The translations under genes were made by a program, and so were the position numbers. Below the pieces are notes generated by a model that saw only the letters and a list, made by a program, of their open reading frames with translations, was not told the origin of the DNA and searched no databases. A stretch of 64,000 bases of DNA from Halomonas fontilapidosi (GTDB taxonomy: Bacteria > Pseudomonadota > Gammaproteobacteria > Pseudomonadales > Halomonadaceae): NCBI RefSeq assembly GCF_014192285.1, contig NZ_JACHXQ010000011.1:1-64000 (forward strand), read 5' to 3'. This document shows, in pieces, positions 26,940-35,681 of this stretch. Each line of letters begins with the position of its first letter. Position 1 is the first letter of the stretch.

Positions 26940-27824
26940 ATGAATGCACTCACTCTGCCGGATACCGCCTCGGCTCCGCGACTGCTGTTTACCGACCTGG
27001 ACGGTTCGCTGCTGGATCCGTGTCGTGACGATTGGCGCGCTGCCCGTCCCTGGTTGGCGCGTCTCAAGCAGCTGGATGTGCCGGTGATTCCGGTTACTTG
27101 CCGGACGCGTAGCGAGATCCTGCCGCTGCGCCAGGCCTTGGGCCTGACCCACACGCCCTTCATCGCCGAGAGCGGTGCCCTGGTGGGGCTACCGCCGGCG
27201 TGGCGTCACGCCCGCCTCGAGCGGCCCGGTCCGGATGGTCTGGTGGTTCGCGCCCTGGGGGTGGATATCAGTTTCATTCGCCAGCGTCTGCGGGTGTGGC
27301 GTGAGCGGCTGGGCGCGCGCTTTACCACCATGAGCGAGATGCCCCTGGATGAGCTGATGGCCTTCACGGGACTCGGTGAGTCCGATGCGCGTCTGGCAAG
27401 AATGCGGGAAGGCAGCGAACCGCTGCTCTGGCATGGGGATGATCGCAGCCTGGCGGCCTTCCGCGAGGGGTTGGCGGGCGATGGACTGTGTCTGGTGCGC
27501 GGTGGGCGGTTCTGGCATGTGACCGGCACCTCGCACAAGGGGAGTGCCGTGAGCTGGCTGATCGAGCGCTTTGCGGCCCTGCGTGGTCAGCGTCCACTTA
27601 CCCTGGCGCTGGGCGATGGTCCCAACGACGTGCCCATGCTAGAGGCAGTGGATCACGCCGTGGTGATACCCGGCAGTCATGGCCTCGAGGTGGTCCCCCA
27701 GCAGCAGCGTCTCTATCGCAGCAAGGCCAATGGCCCGGCCGGCTGGGCCGAGGGTGTGAGCCATTGGTGGGGGCGAGCGGAGAGCGTCCGCCCCGCTGCC
27801 ATGGTGGCGGCCGGGGCAAGCTAG
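26940..27824 (+). CDS. HAD-IIB phosphatase, mannosyl-3-phosphoglycerate phosphatase type
   Basis: 294-residue HAD-superfamily phosphatase. Motif I is LLFTDLDGSLLD (nucleophile Asp19, acid Asp21), motif II VIPVTCRT, the Lys is in SHKGSAVSWL, and motif III is LALGDGPNDVPML. The cap and FIAESGALV segment fit the MPGP/YedP branch, which dephosphorylates mannosyl- or glucosyl-3-phosphoglycerate to make a compatible solute. That role would suit a halophile, but no synthase gene is in the window. The start at 26940 has GGGAG nine bases upstream; an earlier in-frame GTG or ATG lacks one. The 260 bases upstream hold the previous terminator and no other gene. Confidence 0.85.
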   Translation: MNALTLPDTASAPRLLFTDLDGSLLDPCRDDWRAARPWLARLKQLDVPVIPVTCRTRSEILPLRQALGLTHTPFIAESGALVGLPPAWRHARLERPGPDGLVVRALGVDISFIRQRLRVWRERLGARFTTMSEMPLDELMAFTGLGESDARLARMREGSEPLLWHGDDRSLAAFREGLAGDGLCLVRGGRFWHVTGTSHKGSAVSWLIERFAALRGQRPLTLALGDGPNDVPMLEAVDHAVVIPGSHGLEVVPQQQRLYRSKANGPAGWAEGVSHWWGRAESVRPAAMVAAGAS

Positions 27825-27891
27825 TATTCCCTCTACGGCCTGTCCCCGGCGCCCCTTATTTCACAGTGGCAACAGCCCTCGAGGTCGTGGG

Positions 27892-28560
27892 CTAGCTTGC
27901 CCGGTCCAGCCCCATCTGCCAGAAGTCGATCTCCAGGCGTGTGGCATCCCGGAATACTTCGACGAGCTCATTGAAACGGCGTGGCGTGACCTCCGCCAGG
28001 CGCGCGTCGAGCCAGGCGAGTTCATCGTTCATGGCGGCCTGGAATTCGTCGCTCTCGTACATGGCGATCCAGGCGTCATAGGGGTTGGCGTTGCCACGCA
28101 CCGTGAACGACTGGGCATTGAGCCAGTTGGCGATCACCCCGTAGCCCACCAGGCAGGGGGCCAGCGCCACATGCAGGTCGAGCAGGTCGCCCCGTTGGCC
28201 GGTATCCAGGACGTAGCGGGTGTAGGCGAGCGTGGCGCGGGCTTCGGGCAGGGTGGCCAGATCCTCCTCGCTGATGCCCCAGTCGCGGCAGTAGCCGATA
28301 TGCAGGTCCAGTTCCACGTCGAGGATCGCCTTGAGGCCCTCGTGGGCCTGGCGCAGGTCGGCCAGGGTGCGGCTCTTGAAGGCGGCTAACGCGTAGGCGC
28401 GGGCAAAGTGGATCAGGAAGAGGTAGTCCTGCTGCAGGTAGTGGCGGAAGGCGCCCTCGCCGAGTGTGCCGTTGCCCAGTTCGCGCACGAAGGGGTGCTC
28501 GATATAGGCGCGCCAGTCATCCTGGCAGGCGTCGGTGAGGTCGCTGAAACGATAGCCCAT
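27892..28560 (-). CDS. tenA: TenA, thiaminase II / aminopyrimidine aminohydrolase
   Basis: Haem-oxygenase-like helical enzyme that salvages thiamine breakdown products by hydrolysing aminopyrimidines to HMP. The 222-residue protein has the active-site Asp45 in QQDYLFLIHF, YCRDWGIS, and the catalytic Cys136 in LAPCLVGYG, with a late Glu in RLEIDFW. A TPP riboswitch lies 100 bases upstream on the same strand, which supports a thiamine role. It stands alone; no other thi genes are nearby. Confidence 0.94.
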   Translation of the reverse strand: MGYRFSDLTDACQDDWRAYIEHPFVRELGNGTLGEGAFRHYLQQDYLFLIHFARAYALAAFKSRTLADLRQAHEGLKAILDVELDLHIGYCRDWGISEEDLATLPEARATLAYTRYVLDTGQRGDLLDLHVALAPCLVGYGVIANWLNAQSFTVRGNANPYDAWIAMYESDEFQAAMNDELAWLDARLAEVTPRRFNELVEVFRDATRLEIDFWQMGLDRAS

Positions 28561-28660
28561 GTCGACTCCAGACGTTGGTGGCGATCCGGTCGTCGGGCGT
28601 GCGAGGGAGGGGATGGGCCGGTGGTGGCAGGCGGCTCGCCTGGGTGGCCCATCGCCTGAT

Positions 28661-28763
28661 TTCCTACGCCGGTACGAGCCGGATCAGGTTCCACGGGATC
28701 AGCGCTGTGTTCCTCATGGAACGTGCGCCATCTCAGCCGGAACTCACCGGCACCCCGTCAAGC
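28661..28763 (-). ncRNA. TPP riboswitch (THI element)
   Basis: Read on the minus strand, the element has the conserved GGGGTGCC start near 28757-28750, CTGAGAT in the pyrimidine-binding loop, then CGTGGAACCTGATC and a CCGGCGTAGGAA end near 28661. These are the signature blocks of TPP aptamers in the right order and spacing, with a short variable hairpin between. It precedes tenA by about 100 bases, so thiamine pyrophosphate probably lowers tenA expression. Confidence 0.93.
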
Positions 28764-28832
28764 GATGGGACGAGTCTAGCAGGCTGGTCGTGACTTGCCA
28801 GCCCCGCCGTGGTTGACACACAGGGGGGACGG

Positions 28833-29453
28833 CTATTGCCTGATCGCCTCGAGTTCGAGGATCAGCTCCACCTCGTCGCCGACCAGGCCATTATCGACGC
28901 CGTAGGTCATTCCCCAGTTGCTGCGGGCAATGGTGGTGCGCACCGACAGGCCCAGGGTGTGCTGTTCATGACCGAAGGGGTAGGCGTCGGCCTTGTTGAG
29001 CGTGACCTCCAGGGTGACGGGGTGGGTCTCGCCGAGCAGGCTCAGGTCACCTTCCAGGGTGCCCTCGCTGTCACTATGTGCCGTGAAGTCGGTGACCTCG
29101 AAGACAATCGTCGAATGGCGGCTCGCGTCGAGGAAGTCGTCACTGCGTAGGTGGTTATCACGCTCCTCGTGGTTGGTGAACACGCTGTCGGTGGCAATCT
29201 CGACGGTGCCCGAGTGCAGTTCTCGTGTCTGCTCGTCGTAGACGAACTCGCCCCGGCCTTCCAGGAACATGCCCAGGGTGTCGGCGTAACCGACGTGTTC
29301 GGTCAAAAAGCCGATAGAGAAGTGGTCAGGGTCGATTTCATAGGTACGCGGCTCGGCATTGACCGATGGCACCCAGAGGGCGCCCAGTGCCAGGGTGAGC
29401 CCTGCGGCAATGGGCAACGAGGCGCGTGGGGTATGCTGGAGTGATGAAGGCAT
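28833..29453 (-). CDS. YceI family periplasmic protein
   Basis: Lipocalin-like secreted protein that in relatives binds isoprenoid chains. 206 residues with a signal peptide ending near residue 33 (SVNA/EPR). The mature part starts YEIDPDHFSIGF and has strands typical of YceI, including the DDFLDASRHSTIVFEVT and LLGETHPVTLEVTL regions. A second YceI protein lies at 43758-44357, with low similarity. It is 47 bases upstream of the phosphatidyltransferase gene on the same strand. Function is not established. Confidence 0.9.
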   Translation of the reverse strand: MPSSLQHTPRASLPIAAGLTLALGALWVPSVNAEPRTYEIDPDHFSIGFLTEHVGYADTLGMFLEGRGEFVYDEQTRELHSGTVEIATDSVFTNHEERDNHLRSDDFLDASRHSTIVFEVTDFTAHSDSEGTLEGDLSLLGETHPVTLEVTLNKADAYPFGHEQHTLGLSVRTTIARSNWGMTYGVDNGLVGDEVELILELEAIRQ

Positions 29454-29500
29454 GAGCGTGTCCTTTCACGAGTGGCTGCTGGCCCGACCTTCCTTCGGCG

Positions 29501-30238
29501 TCATGCCGAGGCGTGGCGATACAGCCAGCGGATATCGATGATGAACGATCCGGCCAGGCCGGCCAGCGCGCTACCCGTCACCCAGGTCGTGGCCGTGGCA
29601 CCGGCAACGGGGAGCAGGGCGACCATCAAGGCAACCACTTGCCAGACACAGATCGCCTTGCGACGAAGACTCTGCGGCAGGGGAGCCGTCAGCCAGGAGA
29701 ACGGCAGTCCCGCCATGACAAAAGCGTAGCGCATGCCGCCGATGGCCAACACCCAGGGACCTGCCTTGTCGAGCAACACCACTGCCACGCATAGCACCAG
29801 GATCAGAAAGGCATCGAGCTCCATGTCGAAACGTGCCCCGAAATCGCTCTGGGTCGAGGTGCGACGGGCGACGGCACCGTCCACCCCATCCAGTACCAGC
29901 GCCAGCAGAGCCAGGACGGCGAAGGGGAGAGGGTGTCGCGTCAACAGGCCGGGGTCGGCCAGGATCCCCGTCAGCAGGGCAATCAGACAGCCACGGCCCA
30001 GCGTGATGCGGTTGGCCAGGCCCAGCCCCTGCCAGGGAGCGGGGACGCCGGTCAGGATGCAGCCCGCCATCAAGAGGTAGGATGTCGCTGCCAAGAGGAG
30101 GACCCACAGGCTAGGATCAAGCCAAGCCCACAGCAGTGCCAGTGAGGCAAGCAGTCCCAGGCCGCCTGCGCCAAGGTCACGTAACAGCGGCAGGGTCAGT
30201 CGTCTGGCGGGGTCAGGACTCGATTGACAGTATTGCAT
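29501..30238 (-). CDS. CDP-alcohol phosphatidyltransferase family protein
   Basis: Integral membrane enzyme predicted to transfer a phosphatidyl or phospho group from a CDP-alcohol. 245 residues with about six membrane segments. The diagnostic motif is complete: D-G-x2-A-R-x8-G-x3-D-x3-D in DGAVARRTST followed by GARFDMELD. The acceptor alcohol is unknown. The start at 30238 has no clear Shine-Dalgarno site; an in-frame ATG at 30304 is an alternative, but a plausible -10 element lies between them. It is divergent from the pterin-like cluster. Confidence 0.82.
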   Translation of the reverse strand: MQYCQSSPDPARRLTLPLLRDLGAGGLGLLASLALLWAWLDPSLWVLLLAATSYLLMAGCILTGVPAPWQGLGLANRITLGRGCLIALLTGILADPGLLTRHPLPFAVLALLALVLDGVDGAVARRTSTQSDFGARFDMELDAFLILVLCVAVVLLDKAGPWVLAIGGMRYAFVMAGLPFSWLTAPLPQSLRRKAICVWQVVALMVALLPVAGATATTWVTGSALAGLAGSFIIDIRWLYRHASA

Positions 30239-30261
30239 TGTGCAGCCCACTATGGATGTAT

Positions 30262-30300
30262 CACTATTGTAGAAGAATGAGCATAACGGCAACAGTAGTG
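30262..30300. promoter_or_regulatory. Inverted repeat in the divergent region before the pterin-like cluster
   Basis: CACTATTGT (30262-30270) and ACAGTAGTG (30292-30300) are complementary except at one base. The region is AT-rich and contains a minus-strand TACAAT. It may hold an operator or promoter for either divergent gene. No local regulator gene is present. Confidence 0.3.
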
Positions 30301-30407
30301 TCATAAGATTTCAGTGGTGGCCATTCAAGTGCCTGATGTTGGCCGCTACGCGTCACGCGCCGAAATGGTCTGTGGTGAGAATTGATATAGCCGATAGGGA
30401 TGTTGCC

Positions 30408-31394
30408 ATGCCACATGCGAACGCGACTGCCTTCTGGGTCCTGGCGCCGGGTCAGGGTGCGGTGTGCGAGGAAGCGTTAGCCATGCCCGGTGCCGGCGAA
30501 GTGGCCGTGAGAACGCTCTATAGCGGCGTCAGCCGAGGCACCGAGTCGCTGGTATTCGGGGGTCTCGTGCCGGAAAGCGAATGGCAGCGTATGCGTGCCC
30601 CGTTTCAGGAGGGAGATTTTCCCGGCCCGGTCAAGTACGGCTACATCAGTACTGGCGTTGTCGAGGCTGGCGAGCCGAGCCTGATGGGCCGTGAGGTATT
30701 CTGCCTCTATCCGCACCAGGATCGCTATGTGGTGCCGGCAGACGCCGTGGTCCCCCTGCCGGAAGGTCTGCCGGCCTCCCGGGCGGTATTGGCCGCCAAC
30801 ATGGAAACTGCTATCAATGGCGTCTGGGACGCCGCCCCGGGGGTAGGCGACCGAATTACGGTGGTTGGTGCCGGCGTGACCGGCAGCCTGATCGCCTGGC
30901 TATGTGCCGCCATTCCCGGTACCCGGACCTGTCTGGTGGATGTGTCGCCGGGGCGAGCCGAGCTCGCCGGGGCACTGGGTATCGATTTCTGCCTGCCCGA
31001 CCAGGCGCCCGCCGACAACGATCTGGTGGTTCACGCCAGCGGCAATCCCGCCGGGCTGCGTCAGGCACTGACGCTGGCCGGTAACGAGGCGCGGGTCGTG
31101 GAGATGAGCTGGTTCGGCAGCCAGGCGGTGACCCTGCCGCTGGGAGAGGCCTTCCACTCGCGCCGCCTGACCCTGCAAGCCAGCCAGGTAGGGCATATGC
31201 CGGCCGATCACGCGACGCGCTGGGATTCCCGCCGACGCCTGGCGCTGGCGCTGGACTTGCTGCGCGACCCCTGCCTCGACGCCCTGATCACGGGCGAGAG
31301 CGCCTTCCACGAGTTACCGGCGGTGATGTCACGCCTGGCCGAAGGTGGCGGGGACGTGCTCTGCCACCGAATCCGTTATTCGTCCTTTTCCTGA
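30408..31394 (+). CDS. MDR-superfamily dehydrogenase lacking the usual zinc ligands
   Basis: 328-residue medium-chain dehydrogenase/reductase. The N-terminal catalytic domain has YSGVSRGTESLVFGG where zinc alcohol dehydrogenases carry a catalytic Cys, and no GHE motif follows, so catalytic zinc is probably absent. The Rossmann domain reads ITVVGAGVTGSLIAWL. The SRGTE pattern recalls BchC-like and related dehydrogenases. AGGGA lies nine bases before the ATG at 30408. It is first in a tight five-gene run (17-base gap to the PTPS gene, then four-base overlaps), so it probably acts on an intermediate of that pathway. Confidence 0.85.
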   Translation: MPHANATAFWVLAPGQGAVCEEALAMPGAGEVAVRTLYSGVSRGTESLVFGGLVPESEWQRMRAPFQEGDFPGPVKYGYISTGVVEAGEPSLMGREVFCLYPHQDRYVVPADAVVPLPEGLPASRAVLAANMETAINGVWDAAPGVGDRITVVGAGVTGSLIAWLCAAIPGTRTCLVDVSPGRAELAGALGIDFCLPDQAPADNDLVVHASGNPAGLRQALTLAGNEARVVEMSWFGSQAVTLPLGEAFHSRRLTLQASQVGHMPADHATRWDSRRRLALALDLLRDPCLDALITGESAFHELPAVMSRLAEGGGDVLCHRIRYSSFS

Positions 31395-31411
31395 TACGAG
31401 GAACCTGCCTC

Positions 31412-31810
31412 ATGTACCGCCTGAACGTTCGCGACCATTTCATGATCGCCCACAGCTTCAGCGGCGACGTCTTCGGACCCGCCCAGCGAACGCACGGTGC
31501 CACCTATGTGGTCGACGTGACCTTCCAGCGGCGTGAACTCGATGAGGATGACCTGGTCGTGGATATCGGCCTGGCCGGCGAAGCGCTCAAGACGGTGCTT
31601 TCCGAATTCAATTTCCAGAACCTCGATGAGGTGGAGGAGTTCAAGGGGCGTAACACCACCACCGAGTTCATGGCGCGGGTGGTCTTTGAACGTCTTGCCA
31701 CCGCCATACAGCTCGGCCATCTCGGCGATGCCGCCATGGGACTCGACTCCCTGTGCGTGACCCTGCATGAATCGCATGTCGCCTGGGCAAGCTTCGAGGG
31801 CGAGCTTTGA
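31412..31810 (+). CDS. PTPS/QueD-fold protein with a non-canonical active site
   Basis: 132-residue member of the 6-pyruvoyl-tetrahydropterin synthase / 6-carboxytetrahydropterin synthase superfamily. The fold pattern is clear: HFMIAHSF, RTHGATYVVDV, VVDIG, the GRNTTTEFMA segment and LHESHVAW with the pterin-anchoring Glu120. The active site departs from QueD. The catalytic Cys position is Ala24, the second His of HGH is Ala30, and the Asp-His pair aligns with Asn67-Phe68. It therefore probably does not run the normal PTPS or QueD reaction. It overlaps the next gene by four bases. Confidence 0.85.
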   Translation: MYRLNVRDHFMIAHSFSGDVFGPAQRTHGATYVVDVTFQRRELDEDDLVVDIGLAGEALKTVLSEFNFQNLDEVEEFKGRNTTTEFMARVVFERLATAIQLGHLGDAAMGLDSLCVTLHESHVAWASFEGEL

Positions 31811-32934
31811 AGCCTCAACAGGCGGTGGCCGAGCTGACCTTCATCGTCGCCGGTGACCCGGACCAGTGGACCGGCGGCTACGTCTACGACGCCCGCATCG
31901 TCGCGGAACTGCGCCGACAGGCGTGGCGTGTGGACGTAGTGGGCCTCGAGGGGCGTTTCCCGCAGGCCGATCAGCGGGCGCGCCGGAGCCTGTCGCAGGC
32001 CCTGGCAGCCCTGTCCGATACTGCCCTTGTGGTCATCGATGGCCTGGCCATGGGCGGTCTGGCCGAGGAGGTCGAGCGCGAGGCCGAGCGTCTGCAAATT
32101 GTCTCGCTCGTCCATCACCCCCTGGCCGACGAGGCCGGCCTCGACGAGGCGCAGCGCCGCGCGTTCCGCGATAGCGAGGCTCGAGCCCTGGCCGCCGCGC
32201 GTCGCGTGATCGTCACCAGCCAGCATACGGCCAGCGCGCTGCGCGACTACGGCGTCCCCGCGCAGCGCCTCCGGGTCGTCGAGCCCGGTGTCGACAAGGC
32301 CTCGCCGGCCACCGGTGCACAGGACCAGGAGGCCACCACCCGGCCCTGGCGTCTGCTCTGTGTGGCGACACTGATTCCGCGCAAGGGGCTCGGCCTGCTG
32401 GTCGAAGCGTTGGCCTGCCTTACCGATCGACCCTGGGTTTGCGAGATCGTCGGCAGTCATGATCGCGACCCTGCCCATGCCGCCCACTTGCGCGAGATCA
32501 CGCGTCGGCATGGCCTGACGGAGCGCATCATCTGGGCCGGTGAGCGGGACGCCGATGCCCTGGACGCCGCCTATCAGCGGGCCGATCTCTTCGTGCTGCC
32601 CTCGCTCTACGAGGGCTACGGCATGGTCGTGACCGAGGCGCTCTCGCGAGGGCTGCCGGTGATCACCACCACCGGTGGGGCGCTGGCCGATACCCTGCCG
32701 CCCGAGGCAGGCATCGCGGTACCTCCCGGTGATGCCGGCGCACTGCGAGAGGCCTTGTCGCGTTGGCTGGGTGACGCCGACACCCGGCGAGAGCTGCGTC
32801 ATGGCGCCTATCGGGCGAGGCAGCGGCTGACCGACTGGCAACAGGCGGGGCAACGTTTCCTGGCCGCTCTGGAAGGGCTTCCCGACATGTCGATCGCCGG
32901 CACCTTCCGAGCCGAGCGGGGGCTGCCGTCATGA
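31807..32934 (+). CDS. GT4-family glycosyltransferase
   Basis: 375-residue retaining GT-B glycosyltransferase. The donor-binding end has LIPRKGLGLLVEAL, ADLFVLPSLYEGYGMVVTEA with the E-x7-E motif, and GLPVITTTGGA. The start is a TTG at 31807 inside the stop of the PTPS gene (TTGA overlap); no better in-frame start is nearby. The acceptor is unknown, but its place between pterin- or pyrimidine-type genes suggests it glycosylates the pathway product. Its stop overlaps the methyltransferase start (ATGA). Confidence 0.88.
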   Translation: MKPQQAVAELTFIVAGDPDQWTGGYVYDARIVAELRRQAWRVDVVGLEGRFPQADQRARRSLSQALAALSDTALVVIDGLAMGGLAEEVEREAERLQIVSLVHHPLADEAGLDEAQRRAFRDSEARALAAARRVIVTSQHTASALRDYGVPAQRLRVVEPGVDKASPATGAQDQEATTRPWRLLCVATLIPRKGLGLLVEALACLTDRPWVCEIVGSHDRDPAHAAHLREITRRHGLTERIIWAGERDADALDAAYQRADLFVLPSLYEGYGMVVTEALSRGLPVITTTGGALADTLPPEAGIAVPPGDAGALREALSRWLGDADTRRELRHGAYRARQRLTDWQQAGQRFLAALEGLPDMSIAGTFRAERGLPS

Positions 32935-33806
32935 GGGCTTCCACCTCCCATGACCTGTTCTCGGCGCAGTGGCTGGCGCTGCGGGAAGGGCTGGATGCCC
33001 AGTCACGCAGCCATCGCCTGACCGGGCTGGCCGTGGACTGGCTGAAGGCCCGCACTGCGCCCCACGGTATCATCGATCTGGGCAGCGGCAGTGGCAGCAA
33101 TCAGCGCTTCCTGGCGCCACGCCTGCCCGGCCCCCAGCACTGGCGACTGGTTGACCATGACCCCGAGCTGTTGAGCCATGCTCGCCGGCGCGGCCGGCGC
33201 CTTCGCGACCGGGCAGGGGCACCGCCGGCCGTGGAGACCCTGTGTCGCGGCCTGTCGCCGATCGACCGCGAGCTGCTCACCGGTATCGACCTGGTGACGG
33301 CCTCGGCGCTGCTCGACCTGATGCCCCGCGCCTGGGCGGCCGCGCTGGTCGCTGCCTGTGCAGCGCAGGGCCAGGCCTTGTTACTGACCCTCAACGTGGA
33401 TGGCGACTGGGCCTTCCTCGACCGCCAGGGCGCGCGTGTCGAAGACAGCGAGGACATCGCCGTGCGCACCCTCTTCCAGACCCATCAGTACCGCGACAAG
33501 GGCCTGGGGCCGGCGTTGGCCGGCGAGGCGCCCGCGGTGCTGGCCAGCATGCTGCTGGACGCGGGGTTCCAGGTGGAGAGCGATGCGACGCCCTGGCACC
33601 TGGTGGCCGGCGATACTACACATCCCGGCCTGGCCGAGGCCCTGGTCGTCGGCTGGCACGATGCCGCCGTGGAGGAGGCACCGGCGCAGCGCGCTCGCCT
33701 GGGCGCCTGGCGCGACCGGCGCCTGGCCGACCTCCATGCCGGGGAGCTCGGGGTGACGGTGGGACACCGTGATCTCTTTGCCTGCCCGATACGGGGGGCG
33801 CCATGA
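32931..33806 (+). CDS. Class I SAM-dependent methyltransferase
   Basis: 291-residue Rossmann methyltransferase. Motif I is IIDLGSGSGSN (about residues 46-56) and the acidic residue of motif II is in RLVDHDPEL. IDLVTASALLDL occupies the motif IV position. The substrate is unknown. It overlaps the glycosyltransferase gene upstream and the membrane protein gene downstream by four bases each, so it is part of the same translationally coupled unit. Confidence 0.85.
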   Translation: MRASTSHDLFSAQWLALREGLDAQSRSHRLTGLAVDWLKARTAPHGIIDLGSGSGSNQRFLAPRLPGPQHWRLVDHDPELLSHARRRGRRLRDRAGAPPAVETLCRGLSPIDRELLTGIDLVTASALLDLMPRAWAAALVAACAAQGQALLLTLNVDGDWAFLDRQGARVEDSEDIAVRTLFQTHQYRDKGLGPALAGEAPAVLASMLLDAGFQVESDATPWHLVAGDTTHPGLAEALVVGWHDAAVEEAPAQRARLGAWRDRRLADLHAGELGVTVGHRDLFACPIRGAP

Positions 33807-34773
33807 TCCTGGCGCCATCCTCCCGCCTGTGGCGCCCTCTGGCCAGCCTGCTGCTGCTGGCCGGGCTCTGGGTCTGGCTCGAGCCGGGGGAGGTGATCGG
33901 CGCGGTCGGCCCCCTGGCACCGGGCTGGATCGTGCTGGCCCTGGCCCTGACGCTGCCGCAGATGCTGCTTTCCGCCTGGCGCTGGCGACTCACCGCGTGC
34001 CGGCTCGGCCTGTCGCTGGACTGGGCGCGTGCGCTGCGCGAATACTACCTGGCCATGTTTCTCAATCAGGTACTGCCCGGCGGCGTGGCAGGGGATGCTG
34101 CCCGCGCCTGGCGACACTCCCGGGCCAGCGGCCGGCGCGGCAGTGCCTGGCGGGCGGTGATCATCGAGCGCGCCTCGGGCCAGCTGGCGCTGCTGTTGCT
34201 GACGCTGCTGGTCGTGGCCCTCTCCCCCTTGTGGCAGGGATGGCTCGGCGGGGCGCTGGCGGGCCTCGCTTCACCGGGCTGGCTGATGGCCGCTGCGCTG
34301 CTGGTCGTGGCGACAGTGCCGGCGATACGCCACCTGCTGCGTCGACCGCCGGCGGCACTGGCCGGCCTGGGGAGTGACCTGCGCCACAGCCTGCTGGCAT
34401 CGTCGATCTGGCCCCGACAGCTCCTCGGCTCGCTGCTGGTGGTCCTGAGCTATGCCCTGGTATTCGTCTGTGCGGCCCGGGCGATCGGTGTCACCCTGCC
34501 GCTGGGCACCCTGCTGTCGCTGGTGCCTCCGGTGCTATTGGCGATGTTGATCCCGCTTTCGCTGGCGGGCTGGGGGCTGCGCGAAGGAGCGGCGGCGCTG
34601 GTCTGGGGGTTGGCGGGCCTGCCGCCGGCCGAGGGTGTGGCGGTGTCGATGGCCTATGGTCTGCTGGTGCTGCTGGCGAGCCTGCCCGGTGCCCTCTTCC
34701 TGCCGGGTCTGGCGCGCCGGCGTGCCATGTCGACGCCGTCGATGGCGGGCCCCGCGGGGTCAGGGTCGGCTGA
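33803..34773 (+). CDS. UPF0104/YbhN-like membrane protein (frame issue at 3' end)
   Basis: Polytopic membrane protein of the lysylphosphatidylglycerol synthase transmembrane / UPF0104 family, about 315 residues of recognisable sequence. Family motifs are FLNQVLPGGVAGDAARAWR, IIERASGQLALLLL, and the C-terminal SLAGWGLREGAAALVWGL. Such proteins often accompany glycosyltransferases and may move lipids or glycolipids. No in-frame stop follows the domain: the frame stays open to 35695, antisense to the whole reductase gene. A TGA in another frame at 34771-34773 would end the gene naturally. The end given here assumes a one-base frameshift near the GC-run at 34746-34759 and is uncertain. Confidence 0.7.
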
Positions 34774-35605
34774 GATCCAGGTCGAAGAGGGTGTCGTCGC
34801 CGCAGCGGAAGGTTCGCGTGACGGGGCGACGCGCTTGATCAAGGGTGGCAATGGGCGTCATGGCCAGTCCCGGCCGACCGGAGCCGATCAGCAGCGGCGC
34901 CACCAGCAGGTGCAGGCGGTCCAGCACGTCGGCCTCCAGGAATCTCGACACCGTGACGCCGCCGCCCTCGATCAGCACGCGCTTGAGTCCCTGCGCGGCG
35001 AGCGCCTCGAGCACGACGGCGGGGGTGAATCCATCGGTGCCCAGCGGCAGCCGCAAACGGGTGACGTGGTCGGCCGCCGGGGCGGGAATGACCGCCTGCT
35101 CGCCGACCAGATGCAGGCAGGGGGCCTGCGCCTCGCGCAGCAGGCGCAGCGACGCCGGTACCCGTCCACGAGGGTCGAGGATCACCCGCACCGGCTGGCG
35201 CCCGTCGACGTGGCGGACCGTGAGCAAGGGGTCGTCCTCGCAGGCGGTACCGGCACCGATCACCACGGCGTCGACCAGCGCTCTCAGCCGATGCAGGTGG
35301 ACGCGACTCTCGAGGCCGTTGATGTAGTGAGAGTGCCCGCGCTCGGTGGCAATGCGGCCGTCCAGGCTCTGGCCGAGCTGCGCCACGGCCAGGCGGCCGC
35401 GATGCATGGCCAGCGGCGTCAGATTGTCGAGCAGCGCTCGGGCCTCGTCGCTTGCCGGGACGTCCGACGTCCAGCCGTCGGCCGTCAGGCAAAGCGGACC
35501 GTCTCTGACCATTGGCGACGCGCGACGGGCCACGTCATCACGGGCCCGGCAGAGGGCCTGCCAGGCCGTTGCCGGATCCAGGGGTTCGAGCTGGGTCGGG
35601 GGCAT
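34760..35605 (-). CDS. RibD C-terminal-type pyrimidine reductase (no deaminase domain)
   Basis: 281-residue protein with the NADPH-dependent RibD_C/DHFR-like reductase domain from about residue 70. LAVAQLGQSLDGRIATERG, SHYINGLESRVHLHRLRALVDAVVIG and GTACEDDPLLTVR are closely related to riboflavin-pathway reductases. The CHAE zinc deaminase domain of bacterial RibD is absent; instead about 65 unassigned residues precede the reductase. It converges on the UPF0104 gene and is divergent from the GTP cyclohydrolase II-like gene, with 76 bases between. It would reduce a ribosylaminopyrimidine to the ribityl form in an accessory pathway. Confidence 0.88.
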   Translation of the reverse strand: MPPTQLEPLDPATAWQALCRARDDVARRASPMVRDGPLCLTADGWTSDVPASDEARALLDNLTPLAMHRGRLAVAQLGQSLDGRIATERGHSHYINGLESRVHLHRLRALVDAVVIGAGTACEDDPLLTVRHVDGRQPVRVILDPRGRVPASLRLLREAQAPCLHLVGEQAVIPAPAADHVTRLRLPLGTDGFTPAVVLEALAAQGLKRVLIEGGGVTVSRFLEADVLDRLHLLVAPLLIGSGRPGLAMTPIATLDQARRPVTRTFRCGDDTLFDLDLSRP

Positions 35606-35681
35606 GAGGTCTCCGGGTCAGAGGAAAGACGTCATCATGCGCAGTCCGCCTCGGCGGTACAAGGCGTGCAAGGAGGGCTCC

